DNA of 64,000 bases from Tolypeutes matacus (GCA_026826555.1 JAKSZT010054304.1:31077024-31141023), one strand, 5' to 3'. Numbered from the stretch's first letter, positions 14,013-25,495 are shown. A program made the numbers and translations. Notes: a model not told the origin generated them from the sequence alone.

Positions 14013-14114
14013 AAATATTATTCAAACAGTAGCTATCTGGATTAATTGACATTTTTACTTTGATTTATACAATTTTATGTACCAGGATACACAGGCACAA
14101 ATATTTTCAAAGAG

Positions 14115-14120
14115 TCATAC
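14115..14120 (-). other. BRINP3: 5' splice site (donor) of the BRINP3 exon
   Basis: On the minus strand the exon end GGGAG is followed by gtatga, an acceptable mammalian donor. Reading through would add Met-Thr-Leu and then a stop within a few codons. BRINP proteins continue Gly-Glu-Glu-Ser at this point, so the donor marks the true exon end. Confidence 0.88.
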
Positions 14121-14311
14121 CTCCCAGAGTAGCAGATAGCAAGAAATGTGTCCCATATTTCTTGATAAGGTTTTCTGTGATTTGCTGAAGGGTAGGTCGA
14201 CGTCCCAAAAGTCTGATGTTGCGGAAGAATTCAGGGGCAAGAGGCAGAGGGGAGCCAAGGAAATTTCTTCTCTCAACCGCAAGGTTATTTACCTTCCAGC
14301 GGCCAAACTCC
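14121..14311 (-). CDS. BRINP3: BRINP3 internal coding exon (MACPF domain segment)
   Basis: Seen: a 191-bp open exon between a minus-strand acceptor (tttgcttttcag, AG at 14312-14313) and donor (GGAG|gtatga). It starts with the third base of a split Arg codon, carries 63 whole codons from [10 protein letters not shown] to SATLG, and ends with the first base of a Gly codon. Near its end is KKYGTHF, the signature of the MACPF (perforin-like) fold. Known family: BRINP1-3 are neural, ER-associated or secreted glycoproteins induced by BMP and retinoic acid and linked to suppression of cell-cycle progression; BRINP3 is about 766 residues. This piece should fall near residues 85-150. Paralogue choice is from memory: [19 protein letters not shown] fits BRINP3, while BRINP1 has a clearly different ERRDLVRHPVPLMPEF and BRINP2 differs at several sites. 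The frame is intact, with no stop or frameshift. Neighbouring exons were not found, so only this part of the protein is visible. Confidence 0.9.
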
Positions 14312-14330
14312 CTGAAAAGCAAATTTATTT
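14312..14330 (-). other. BRINP3: 3' splice site (acceptor) of the BRINP3 exon
   Basis: Read on the minus strand, a short pyrimidine run ends in tttgcttttcag directly before GGAGTTTGG. The AG is at 14313-14312. This fixes the exon start at 14311 and leaves one base to complete a codon begun in the preceding exon (AG|G or CG|G, Arg). The AG would also read in frame as Arg, but BRINP similarity begins at the following Glu, which supports splicing here. Confidence 0.88.
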
Positions 14331-14344
14331 TTATTCATAAATAA

Positions 14345-15185
14345 ATAATTTTTCTGAATGTTTTCATTTTAAAAGTTTCCTTGCTAGTTTAGCTGGGGTC
14401 ACTACATTACAATGATTATTGCTTGCAGTAATATGTCATGTGCTATGTGTAGGAGAAGCAATATTTATAATTTATTTAACAGTAATCACCACTCAAAAAC
14501 CAAATCATATAGAGGCAAAACAGGGCACTATAAGAAAACAGTTTTCAGTGATTTTTTTTTTCCAATGAAAGATGTATCCATAAAAAAATAATTTTAGCAT
14601 ACATAGAATATGAATGTAGAGTTACTCAAAAAAAATTAAGGTAATATTTTACAATTTTTCTAAAGGAAATTGGAAAAAGAACAAAGCTTATTTTCATCAC
14701 TATTTCTTTCTCTATTCACATTAAAGTGGAAACTTGTAAAGCCTCAGGGATATTATGAAGCTGAAGAAGGATGTAAAACAATGATCAAAAGGGAAACTTT
14801 CTTCCTCATAATCTTTGTTTATAACATTTTGAAACACAAATTCACCTTGATTAGCAATTTCTCAATAAGCAAAATGACTTTACAAATAGATTTGGCTAAA
14901 TTAGAGAAATGATAGTTATGGTTACAAGTTATAAATACATTTATATTGAATTAAAATCAATATAATAATGCTTTAGAAAAGAAATATGGTGAACTGGATC
15001 ATTTGATGTAAACTATACAGATTTTTCTGAGAAATGGTCTGGTAAAAATCCTAAATTCTTTCCACAGAGAACTCCCTCTAGCTGGTATAAGAGTGCTAGG
15101 TGTGTTATGTAACTCAATATTTAGTACATAGAATGTTTATTAAATATTTAATAAACATATGTCAAATTTATTTATATTTTTGTCA
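14345..15185. other. Unassigned intron sequence upstream of the exon acceptor
   Basis: AT-rich, non-repetitive to the eye. It contains a 26-bp perfect palindrome at 15133-15158, described in the findings. Confidence 0.45.
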
Positions 15186-15189
15186 AAGT

Positions 15190-15470
15190 TCCTCAAATGC
15201 CTACAAGGCACCAGGCAGAGTCCATGATAAGGATACACTGTGAACAAGACCCATATGATCCATGTCTTAAGGAAGTTCATATTTTAGAAGAGCTTAAAAA
15301 ATAGATGGAGACATTAAATTAAATTTAAAAAAACAAAACTTTATATTGTGATATGTGCTATGAGCTATATAGCAAAATAGATGAATATAAGAAAATCTCT
15401 GTCCTCAAGGCCTCAAAGTTTATACTAAGGAAGATAAAATGTGAAAGAATAATTGTAATCCAAAGGCCTT
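15190..15470 (-). mobile_element. L2 LINE fragment
   Basis: Reverse complement of the L2 3' region: caaggcaccaggcagagtcc, gtgaacaagacccatatgat, catgtcttaaggaagttca, then gatatgtgctatgagc. Strongly diverged. Confidence 0.6.
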
Positions 15471-15854
15471 AAAATATTTTTATGTGCAAAAACATAAGTG
15501 TGTGGTAGCTTGTTTAATACAACTCCTCAAGGCAGCTTATAACTATTCTTTGATATGAATGTTCCTGTTCTAATTCACTTTGAATATGTTTTCAGTCCTC
15601 TTAGATTCACTGAGTACAATCTTCCAGGGAACTTTCTTTAGCTATCAGGTACTTCTTATCACCTAAATCTGTTAAACTCAATTAAGTTAAGAGCCTCAAT
15701 TCACTTTCTAACATTTAAATTGGACATACTTCGCCATCCCATCTAATTGATACCTTGTCTCTATCATGCAACAACCAAAACGAAAGGATAAACTCTTTGA
15801 GTTATCACTAACCTAAAACTAAATCAAAGTTTATTAACTAACCAACCAAATAAA

Positions 15855-15869
15855 TAGATAGATAGATAC
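15855..15869. repeat. (TAGA)n microsatellite, short
   Basis: Three to four GATA/TAGA units following an ATAAATAGA start. Too short to be notable. Confidence 0.7.
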
Positions 15870-16244
15870 AATATCATTTGTAATTGCAGTAAATTATTTT
15901 CTTAAATTCAAGAGCTTTATCTAAAATTCTTCTCCTAGCTCTTTTTTTCATCTTTTTAATAAAAAGAATGAAGTAAAACATACATTTTCTATTATGCATA
16001 TCCAACAAGTATAGTTTGTCTAGAAAACATAAAAGCTGTGTTAAGATCTGAGAGATCTCTCCTTCCCATTCAATACATTTGGTTTGCATTCTAGTGATAC
16101 ATGGCCACTGTTATAATCTTATAAGCTTTTGGTGAAAACCCAGATGGAAAGTACTGCAGTAATCCTGAGAAGTGGTGATAAGAACATTTTAAGTAAAAGA
16201 AATCATCTCTGGAGAGTTCAATACCACACTGTGAGTACCGGACA

Positions 16245-16582
16245 TTAAATATTGCAAATACACAGGTTCATTTCTTTCTGGGCACAGATAGGCCTGCATT
16301 TCCTAGAGCCCTTTAAAGTTGGTGTGACCACAAGGCATCGACTATAGAAGTTTGAGCCCGTATAGTTAACTTGTTCCATCAACCTGGGACCTTGATGAAC
16401 ACGGATCATTAGAACCTCTCCCCTCCCTGTCATTCTACTCCTGCAGCTTCCCAGGATGAACAAGTATATGCACTAGAAATAAATTTTGTCATACTAAGCC
16501 ACCAAGATTATAGGTTTCTTATATGGTTTGTTTGCTTGTTTTATACCAATATAATCTAGTCCATTTTGACTGATGTAGAATA
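16245..16582 (+). mobile_element. Ancient interspersed repeat, same unnamed family as near 6.5 kb
   Basis: Begins near a ttctttctgggcacagatag block. Its end reads agaaataaattttgtc, then actaagccaccaagatta, then an AT-rich tail with ctagtcc. This fits the terminal layout of the family at 6.5 kb and 57.4 kb. Family name uncertain. Confidence 0.5.
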
Positions 16583-16589
16583 TTTTGGC

Positions 16590-18625
16590 TTTAATGTAAT
16601 TTGGGAAGACAATAAGGAACTAATGATTGTACATAAACTGGTAACTTACAGGTGTTTGTTATTGTTTTTCCCATGAAGTTAAAATACACCTCATATGTAC
16701 CTAGATGATGCCTTCATTAAATTTTGGAAAAACAAAGCAGTGACTGCTGAATTGAAAACATATTGTTGGGTATGATTATTATAATGAGATCATTTCACCT
16801 AAAAGCATCTCAGGATTCCATCTAGATGCTTTCTGTTTATATTAAATAGAACATTTTTGTACCTAAGTAAGTGCTGCATTCTAGTTAGAAACTTCAAAGA
16901 ACATAAGCACCTTCCCACTTTATAACCTTTGGAAGTTGTTAAGTGAAATAGACACAATCATTAGAGTTTAATGTAAATCAGCCCTGTTAGAGGCACCTCT
17001 ATATTATAGAACACACAAATGAACCATAACCAGTTCATCCAAGGCATTACTTTGAAAATGTTCTGTTGGCTCTAAGGAGCCTCTATTAGTTGATTAGAGT
17101 TGTGTGTTTGCTAAAAATTCTGACTTGCAAGCATATATTACTTTATGTGTGTCCACATAATGTTTATTTTTCCACAACGAATATATAATTTTATCCCTAA
17201 CCATTTCATAAAAAAGGCTGAAAAACAAAAATGACATCAGCAAGTTCCATGTAAATGGTGATCACATCATTGCCACATTGCTATTAACCTTTCTTACTAG
17301 AATTTAATACTCAGTGTATTTTAAATATTTAGCTGCAATTACTTCTTCAAAATCACACATATAAATATTCAGTTACCAAATATGTAGAATCTGCTGCTGT
17401 CAATATTTGGAATTTTTGACTCAATACCTAAAAGAAAGCAATATGAAAAAATATTGACAAAACTAGATGATGCATTTACCGAAAGGACTTTTTATCTTTA
17501 ATTGCTAATTTACACTAAATAAATTTACTCATTTAAAGCCCTAAAGGTCATTATTACATTACTTTTCACATTACTACATTTGTTGGCATATAATTTTAAA
17601 TCTATCAATATTCATTAAAATTTGCAGACACAACAGAAAATTGAAACATAATATATTACCCAAACACTAATCCACTGTGAATAAATTCAGCATGAGTCAT
17701 AAATTGACTTGCCAATCTTTAGTAGCAATAACCTTCTAAATATGTCTGTTAAATCATACACATCTTAAGAAATGCCACTAATAATCAATACTAGTTACTC
17801 ATAGTTCTATTATATGTAACTGTTATATATACAAGTGGCTTTTTTAATGTTCTTTCTGCATGGCTTCCACATCTTTCAAATGATGCTGTTTTCCATTTGG
17901 CCAGTAAAAGGAAAATGCTCCTAATGTATTTATCTCTGGATGACTGTGGCTCTGAAGCCAGAGTTTTTAAAGCAGCTATATACTAAGCAGTTGGCAGGTA
18001 ATTGAGAATCCAGAGGGTAGATAATTCAAGCTATTTTCTCTCTTCTGCCCTTGACACACCCATACTCATTTGCTTATTTGTTTTATTTAACAGTAGTTGG
18101 ATTTTTAAAAGTTTGGTAGGTGTTTGGGGTTGAGGCTAGGAATTCAGCAGAATAAACTATACAAATAAAAGCAAAATATATCTCAAGTAAAATATTCACA
18201 TGCAAGATATTTGAGAAGCATCAATTAGCTAACAAACTCAGAAAAAAAAATAGAGTAGCTAATAAACATGATTTCAATAAAATATCAGGGCCTCATTGTA
18301 GCTATAGCATCTTGACTATATTATTGAAACAAGTAAGGTAGACAGTGAGTTATTAGGAATCTTTTGAAGGATGGTCTATTTTGTAGCTAGTAATAAACAT
18401 TTTTAATTCTTCAAGTATATTAAATTTATGGGGATATGAAATGACTGAAATGATTTAATGTCATGTTACATGGTTTTTAATCACTTCCTGAAGTTTATAA
18501 TTAGGTTATTTCAAACTACATATGGAAAATACCACAAAATTCAATTATTACAGTCACTGCTAATATTTCCAAAGGTATTACATTTAATAAATAAAGGTAC
18601 CACATTCTCCGTTAAAGTATAGCAA
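16590..18625. other. Unassigned intron sequence
   Basis: About 2 kb of AT-rich sequence with no confident gene or repeat. Some A-rich parts could be very old L1 or L2. Confidence 0.4.
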
Positions 18626-18641
18626 CTTATAAACATTCCTT

Positions 18642-18826
18642 TTTTTTTTTCAAAGATTTTATTTATTTATTTATTCATTTATCCCCCCCTTGCTGCTTGT
18701 GCTCGCTGGGTCAGCTAACCACGCCATGCGGGCGGGCTTGACTTCACCAGGAGGCCCCGGGAACTGAACCCGGGGCCTCCCATATGGTAAACGGGAGCCC
18801 TACTGATTGAGCCACAGCCGCTTCCC
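18642..18826 (-). mobile_element. DAS-type tRNA-derived SINE, near intact
   Basis: Minus-strand SINE with the pol III A box (tggctcaatcagtaggg, complement of 18798-18814), the B box (ggttcagttccc, complement of 18759-18770), a body ending agcagcaaggggggg, an ATTT-repeat tail and a T run on the plus strand. A perfect 14-bp target-site duplication, tataaacattcctt, flanks it at 18628-18641 and 18827-18840. Known: DAS-SINEs are tRNA-Ala-derived elements restricted to Xenarthra. The intact duplication implies a fairly recent L1-mediated insertion. It lies sense to BRINP3. Confidence 0.92.
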
Positions 18827-18889
18827 TATAAACATTCCTTGACCATAACCATCTAATTGTACAGAATGTGTCATTATTGTTCTATGTAG

Positions 18890-19142
18890 GCACCCCATTT
18901 CCAACTAATTCAGTCCCACTTGTTATATACACTCATAGCAGAATGTTCTTTTCCTTCCTAGCACTTACTATATTTATTTGTAGTAATTATTTGATTAATG
19001 TATGCCTCTTCCTTTAGACAATGAACTCCACAAAGACACAGATTATATCTTCTTTTTACAACCATTGTGTTCTTAGGACTTAGAGCTTGTGTGACCCATA
19101 GTAGTCATTCAACAAACACATGGTGAGTCAACAAATGAGTAA
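18890..19142 (+). mobile_element. L2 LINE 3' end
   Basis: Sense L2 tail landmarks in order: agacaatgaactccacaaag, acagattatatcttc, ttaggacttagagcttgtgt, gtagtcattcaacaaacaca, then caacaaatgagtaa. Confidence 0.65.
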
Positions 19143-19149
19143 ATATTAT

Positions 19150-20945
19150 CACATGAACTAAAATAAAATAACCACTTGAGTGAGAAAAGGGGTGGGATTT
19201 TTGGCTTGTAAGCATACACTCTGGCTAAATTTCATTTTAAATAAAGCTCAGCGAAGGAATACATTTCACAATTAGCCTCTTGAATATTCACTTGACTGAG
19301 GGAAGTTAGGGGTTAACTATTTGCTTTAAACTTACAATTACTAAACTCTAGGTAATAATCTACTTCCACTAATATCCAAAATGTATATTTGAATGTTTAG
19401 AAAATTACTATAATTGTCCCTTAGTAAAGTGAAATGTGTAATGGTGGGCTATAGAGTCTCTGTTATTTAATGCCCTTTGGAGAGAGCCGTACAGCTATTT
19501 CAGTTATAAGAGGATCTTTAATGCCTCATATTAGTGATATCAGCATCAACTAAAAGGCAGGAAAAGGTCCCTGATTTGTACAAACCCAATTTCCCTTTTG
19601 CTAGGGAAGAAATAAATATAAAATGTATATTTTGAGTAGTTTTCTCCTAAAGACGTTTAAATTTACTATTATTACTCATAATGGAAAAGAAGTTTAAAGT
19701 TTGACAGGCAAAAAGCAAAAATTTCATATTAATGATAATTAATTTTGATTGTCATGGAACTGGAAATGATATTTTAATTAGACTTGTACTTAAAAGTATT
19801 AGTCTTTAAGGTTTAAACTGTTACACTGTGATGTATATATATTTCTCTTTTCATCTCCTTTTAATAAATGAGAAAACTTTGGTACAAATTATATAATTTC
19901 TCCATAGTTGCATATCTCCCAAGAGTTTGAAAACTGGTGCCCTTAACTTCTTTATAGAATAACAACACCTTTAATAAAAAGAAGATGGGCTTTAATGGTA
20001 ATGTTTGGAAATTTGTGTCTGTGATTATGTGTATGCAGGGCTGGGGGGAGGTGTGGAGAGAGTGTGGTGAGAGAGAGAGAAAGGAGGAGATGCTTGGGAT
20101 TAGTTGAGCAGTCAGAGGGGGAGAAATGTAAGGAATGTTTATATACATCAAGTAGAACCATAAACTCAGACTCTAGATTAACCCTCTATTGTCTTGACTA
20201 ATAACCCAAAACAAAGAATGTAAATTTGTGCTTGGTGGGAGGAGCTAAAGGATCTTTGAGACTGATTCACATTTCCTGGAAGAAAATGGTAGAATTGTAG
20301 GGACTTAAAGCTTAAAAAAGTTTATGATGAATTGTTTTTATGTGTTATACAGGATAGTCTAAACCCCAGGTTAAGGTTACAGAGAATAAAAGCTTCAAAG
20401 AGGGAGAAATGCAGATGGTGAGAAAAGAAACAGATCTCTAGATGGAATAACTCAACAGTGTTGAAGGAACTCAAGGATGACATTGAAAGCTGGTGGGAAA
20501 ATCTGTTATATTAAACCATTACTAAGCTGAAGGTTGCCAATATTATGTTAATGCATTAGAAGGATTCTCTAGAGGGTAAAGACCTATAAATCCATAATAA
20601 GTTTAGATCCATAATAAAAGGCTAACATCATTGAACACAAAGGAAAATATCCCAAAGTAAGAAAAACAGCATGGTTTCTGCAAGGGATATTCTAGCTGAT
20701 AAATTTACTGGAACTGCTTGTAATAAAAAATAGGCACATAGATAAAATAAAACCATGAATATAATCTACTGAAACTCAAAAAAAAACACAACATTGCTAA
20801 GTTTCCTTCTCAAAGTTCACTTTAAAAATTAGGTTTCAAAATACTTAGAAGTACAGAACACTTACATTTGTGGAAATCTATGAAATAATGGAAAATTTTT
20901 GGAAAAAATAAGTATTTATAACAAGAAAAAGAACAAGATCAGTGT
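19150..20945. other. Unassigned intron sequence, A-rich on the right
   Basis: A purine-rich stretch of G and GA repeats lies at 20038-20090. From about 20400 the plus strand becomes A-rich and looks retrotransposon-derived, but no diagnostic block could be placed. Confidence 0.4.
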
Positions 20946-20951
20946 AACCAT

Positions 20952-21452
20952 TGGCCAATTTGATGTAATCATGAATTCCAAAAATATAATTGGATCATGC
21001 TTGTAAACTGAACTGTTAATCTGGGCATGATTAGGTTATGATTAGGGTGTTGAGCTCCACCCCTTGGTGAGTGGGGAATCGAATATAAAGGGCAAGGCAA
21101 AGAACAGAGCAGTGGCAGTCTTTTGAGAAGCAGTTTTGATGTTGGAAAGAAGTCTCCAGGAGAAGAGAAGCAAGCCGTTCGCCTGGTCGTCTACAGCTGA
21201 CCTTGTGGAGGAAACAGGAGCTAAGCCCAGAGAGAATTGCAACCCCGGGAAGAGAGGAACCCAAGAAGCCTGAACCCTGGCAAATGCCGGCAGCTGTCTT
21301 GCTCTAACTCGTGGCAATGGACTGTGGTGAGAGAAGAAACTTAACGCTTTATGGCCTGGTATCTGTGGACTTCTACCCCAAATAAATACCCTTTATAAAG
21401 ACCAACCCATTTTTGGTATTTCACATTAGCACCCCTTTGGCTGACTATTACA
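20952..21452 (+). mobile_element. Solo LTR, lineage LTR group A
   Basis: Shares ordered blocks with the LTR at 58801-59460: gaattccaaaaa, tgtaaactga, gagaagaga-type purine blocks, agccc, accccaaataaata with an AATAAA signal, and the end cacccctttggctgactatt. It starts TG and ends CA. No convincing 5-bp flanking duplication could be read (accat versus atcag), so the left edge is less certain. No internal retroviral region adjoins it. It lies antisense to BRINP3. Confidence 0.7.
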
Positions 21453-22335
21453 ATCAGCTACCTAATTAATATGCAAACATACCTAAGAACAGGAGCAATT
21501 AAGGAAGAAAGGAGGGATATCTAAAAGAACAAAGACCAAAACATCCCAGAAAAACAAATAGGTAAAGCTAAACATATATGACAATGGTTTAAAAGAGAAG
21601 AAAGGACATAATAAAGGCATCATATGTGATAATAGTGCAAGATTGGACAAATGTAAATTTAAGAATTACTAAAAACATCTTTGGAGACATATCATTACTT
21701 CTCTATTGATATTGAAAGAAAGTGCATTAGGAAACTTTTAAAACACTGACAAACATGGAAAAATTATGGAGAGTCACTCTATGTAACAAGAGAAAATGGA
21801 AGAAAAATCTGAAACAATAATCAAGGAAGTACCTGAAGAAAATTTCCTTAAATGGAAGGAAGAGTTGGGGGAGGCTGGGTGGCCAATTTGAAAAGAATAT
21901 AAATTACTCTGGAGGGGAAAAAAGAGAGAACAAAAAGAACATTATCTATATAATTTTGAAAGGAAAGACAAAGGTAATTTTCTAATTCCCCCCTCAAAAT
22001 TAGAGGATTGAGAGAAACAAATGAAAATGGCTACAAGAAACTGATAGTATTTAACTTCCACTGAATGCCGTGCCACCACCATCAGTCTGTGTTTTCTTAA
22101 ATCATTTCAAGAAATAGATTAATTTCAGAAATAGTTAATACTCTGCTGGCACAAAATTATTATAAGACACAATGGAAATCTGAAAGGAGTAAATTATTAA
22201 TGAAGAGTGTCTACAAAATCACTACCATAGGCAAGTTTTATGCTACCAAGTATAATTAACTGATATATTAACAATATTTCAATATGTAGCTAGAATTAAA
22301 TTTTCAATTTATATTCATGGATACTATGCTTGGCC
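21453..22335. other. Unassigned A-rich sequence
   Basis: A-rich on the plus strand, with no recognisable retroviral gene motif despite adjoining an LTR. It may be decayed L1. Confidence 0.4.
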
Positions 22336-22339
22336 CAAT

Positions 22340-22485
22340 AGTGATAACTATAATGAAATGTAGCATCAATAATACCTGACATTTATTAAGTAATTACCTA
22401 TGTGATACATGTCATAAGTGCTTCTCTTTATTTATCTCTATTATTTTCTCACACAACTTTAGGATATAAATTACCATATGACATA
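22340..22485 (-). mobile_element. MIR SINE fragment
   Basis: Reverse complement of MIR: cctgacatttattaagtaat, tacatgtcataagtgcttct, then cacacaactttagg. Short and diverged. Confidence 0.6.
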
Positions 22486-22655
22486 TGTGTCAAATAATAA
22501 AGTCAAGTGTTCTATTAACACACGCGAAATTTGGAGTAGGAAGACAGGGAAAAACACAAATAGACATGGAACACCGATATTCAATTGCTTTATTTATCAC
22601 AATTTAACCCTTGATTACACAGGCTCTTGCCCTCCTGCAGAAGAAATTCAGTTAC

Positions 22656-23115
22656 TGTTATGGGATGAATCATGTCCCTCAAGAGGATATGTTTAAATAC
22701 GAACCCCCAGGACCTGTTTATGTGACTTTATTTGGAAATAGGGATACTGCAAATGGAAAAAGTGAGGTCATACTAGAGTAAAGTAGGCCCTTTATGCAGT
22801 ATGATTTTTTTGTCCATATAGGAAGGGGAGAGGAGAAACAGATAGAAGTGGAGAAAGAAGACAGCCATGTGACCATGGAGGCCGAAATTGAGTTATGTCA
22901 TAAATCAAGGAACACCAAGGATTGCCAGCCACTGTCAGAAGCCAGGAGAGAGACATGAAATAGATTTTTCCCTACAGACCTCAGAGGAAGCTTGGCCATT
23001 TGGGCACCTTGATTTTGGGCTTATAGCCTCCAGAAATGTGAGACAATAAATTTCTATTGTTTTAAGTCACCCAGTTTGTGGTAATTTATTATGGCAGCTC
23101 TAGAAAACCGATACA
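22656..23115 (+). mobile_element. MLT1-type MaLR solo LTR
   Basis: Close in layout to mammalian MLT1 LTRs. It starts tgttatgggatgaatcatgt, then cttatttggaaataggg, gaccatggaggc, ccaaggattgccagcc, the polyadenylation region gagacaataaatttctattg and tttaagtcacccagtttgtg, and ends gatacA at 23115. The flanks gttac and gtttt share only gtt, so the duplication is mostly lost. It is nonautonomous with no internal part. ERVL-MaLR elements predate the placental radiation. Confidence 0.88.
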
Positions 23116-23524
23116 GTTTTCAAAGCCTATTTAGTGTGTTTGGTGGTTTTGAAACAGGCAGCCATTTCAGCTCTAGAGGTTGTTTCCTTCTCAGAGATCT
23201 TTTCTGTAAGTCCATAAATCTTGCTTGGTTCTCTATGATTGCATCCTCTCTTTTATATCAATGACTCTCTGGGAACATTGATACTTAGCAGACAGGGCAC
23301 TCTTTTATCCATTATGAGTTAATTCATTAATTAGATATATATTATTTATCATTTTCCAGAACTGGTGCTAAATATTGTCAATGCACTCAATGGGAACAGA
23401 TAACTTAGCAAGAGAAAGGCAATGATCTTCATCAGTGCAGTTTCACAGGCCTTATTTGTCTTGATCTGAGTGTTCTAGGTAAAACTATGGTAAAGAAAAA
23501 TTATGAATTGTGTCTTTATATTAT

Positions 23525-23600
23525 AAAATATTTGAAAAAATCTGGTATAAAACAGGCGTTCAATAAGTGCTCCTCAAATGAATTAATTGATTGATTTTAA
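23525..23600 (+). mobile_element. L2 3'-end remnant
   Basis: Short block gcgttcaataagtgctcctc followed by aatgaattaattgattg, the usual L2 terminus. Very short, so the call is tentative. Confidence 0.5.
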
Positions 23601-23670
23601 GCACAATATTTAAGTTTAAGTTGAATGCTATAATAATTTTTATTAAACTTTTATTTTGAGGTAATGTTAC

Positions 23671-24307
23671 TGTGACAGTTTGAAGTTCTTTTATGAATCT
23701 CAATAAGAGAAATTCAATAAGAAAATTTCTCAATAAGAGAAATTGAACTAATCCATTCCTGTAGACCCTTTTGATAGGACTACATTCAAATTGGTTGAGT
23801 CTCTGCCCTCTTACTGGATCTGATATAAATGGAGACACAGAGACAGAGACAGAGATAGCAATAGAGGAAAAGGGAGCTCCACCATTTTTGATTCTGCCAT
23901 GTGAGAGAGGACTAAAGGGTCAGTTAAGCATGAAGCCCCCAAGATGCTGGACCCACGGAGCAGCTCAAGAGGAGACGAGCCCTGCTATATGCCTTAAAGC
24001 TCACAACTCGGAAAGAAAGCAGAGCAGCTGAGACTGAGAGAGGAGGCCCTATGCTTGGTTGCCCACAGCTGAGCTCTGGGAGACAGTAGATTCTGGACGA
24101 GAAGGCAAAAACCTCGGCAGAGATTAGCAGCCATCTTGCTTCACCATGTGGCAGCTGGCTTTGGTGAGAAAGCATCTCAGATAGTGCCTTGATTTGGACA
24201 TTTCATGGCCTCAGAACTGTAAGCATTTACCCTAAATAAAAATCCCATTATATAAACCAGCCCATTTCTGGTACTTTGCACTGAAAGCGTTTTGGCAAAC
24301 TAAAGCA
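23671..24307 (+). mobile_element. Solo LTR, lineage LTR group B, inside the old L1
   Basis: Starts tgtgacagtttgaag and ends gcaaactaaagca. Flanking pentamers gttac (23666-23670) and attac (24308-24312) match at four of five positions, fitting a 5-bp duplication. The L1 3' UTR resumes directly on the right, which confirms the boundaries. An ataaaaatccc region near 24235 is the likely polyadenylation area. A 17-bp internal direct repeat (23698-23714 and 23728-23744) and a GACAGA-rich patch lie in its left part. The LTR at 29641-30286 is the closest relative here. Confidence 0.83.
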
Positions 24308-24387
24308 ATTACATCCATATGCAGTTATGAAAAATAATATGGGGAGATCCCATGTACCCTTTAGTCAGTTTTCTGCATTGGTAACTT

Positions 24388-25495
24388 TGATGGTTTGAAG
24401 CTGTATGGACTCCAGAAAAGTATGTTTTAAAGTTAATTCCTTCCTTTGGGTGTGGACTCATTATAAGTAGGATCTTTTGGTGGGTAGGATCTTAAGTTAA
24501 GATGTGACCCACATCATTAAAGGTGAGTCTTAATCCTCTTATTAGAGTCCTTTGTAAGAGAATGAAATTCACACCGAGAGAGAGAAAGCCATGGAAGCAA
24601 AAAGCTGAGAGCCATAAAAGAGAAGGGAGAGACCAGAAGATGCTGCCATGTGTCATGTGTCCAGTATCACAGGCAGCCAGTCTTCAGGAAGAAAGTAGCA
24701 TCTTGATGATGACTTGATTTGAACATTTTCAAGGCCTCATAACTGTAAGTTTTGTAAGGTAATAAATTCCCATTACTATAGGTTCTATTTGAACCTATAG
24801 TTACTACAAGAGTTGTTAGGTGTATGTCTGAGAAACTTAAATCTTTAGGCTTTCCATACACCGGCTGGGCTCTGAGTCTCAACAGAGTTGCAACACCTAC
24901 TCTCCAGTTCATTTGACTCACCCAGGACAAGTAACAAGGAGATGATGATGGACAATGACCATCCCAAGGAACAGAAAGAGTCTGCAACTGCAAGCAAGAT
25001 AGTCCCATCCATCGGCCATACAGGACTGAAGCCCCCTCTCAATTAGAGGTGGAGTGGGCATCATCATCCCAGAATCCTAAGGATTGGGGAATGAATGATA
25101 GATTAGTGTAGACTTGCTGTTATTCTACTATAGACTTATTGTGATTCTAGCAATGGAAGAACTTATATCACTGATGTAGAGGCAGTGGCCACTGGAGGTT
25201 CTGAGGGGAGGGAGAGGGAAAAACAGGTATATAATGGGGGCATTTTTGGACTTGGGAATTGTCCTGAATGACATTGCAATGACAGATACAGACCATTATA
25301 TATCTTGCCATAACTTACAAAATTGTGTGGGAGAGAGTGTAAACTACAATGTAAACTATAATCTACACTTAGTGGCAATGCTCCAAGGTGTGTTCATCAA
25401 TTATAACAAATGTAACACACTAAAAAAAAAATCCCATTACTAAAAGCAAACCCATTTTATGGTATTAGCTTTGAGCAGTTTAACAAACTAGAACA
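24388..25495 (+). mobile_element. Solo LTR, lineage LTR group C, interrupted
   Basis: The left part (24388-24778) starts tgatggtttgaagctgtatg and includes ttataagtaggatcttttgg, taagatgtgacccac and the AATAAA-bearing ggtaataaattcccatt. The right part (25432-25495) continues aaagcaaacccattttatgg and ends actagaaca. The intervening 653 bp are a poly(A)-tailed retroposon. Together the parts make about 455 bp, matching the LTR at 56014-56458. The host is the L1 3' UTR. No clear 5-bp duplication remains (aactt versus gcaat). Confidence 0.8.
24779..25431 (+). mobile_element. Poly(A)-tailed retroposon inside an LTR, probably a 5'-truncated L1 3' end
   Basis: Bounded by a perfect 11-bp direct repeat, tcccattacta, at 24768-24778 and 25432-25442, and ends in ten A with AAT-rich flank. 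This is the mark of target-primed reverse transcription. The last part reads catcaattataacaaatgta, a motif common at L1 3' ends. The body includes cctctcaattagaggtggag and tttttggacttgggaattgt. I infer the 3' UTR of a xenarthran L1, but a nonautonomous element using that tail is possible. An inverted repeat at its 5' junction is described in the findings. Confidence 0.75.

Larger units (their letters stand above)
1..14120 (-). other. BRINP3: BRINP3 intron downstream of the exon (partial)
   Basis: All sequence left of the exon lies 3' of it in gene orientation. I looked for the next expected coding piece (Gly-Glu-Glu-Ser-Leu-Thr-Ile-Phe-Val-Asp-Lys and following) on the minus strand and saw nothing like it, so the intron probably runs past the window edge. 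It contains an L1, MIR, L2 and MER5A-like fragments and AT-rich unique sequence. The search was by eye and could miss a short exon. Confidence 0.7.

Noticed and set aside
14107..14322. Extending the BRINP3 exon to the full open frame
   Set aside because: The extra residues come from reading through the acceptor and donor. BRINP similarity stops exactly at the splice sites.
24667..25008. 113-codon minus-strand open frame
   Set aside because: It crosses an LTR and the retroposon inserted in it, so it has no history as a gene.
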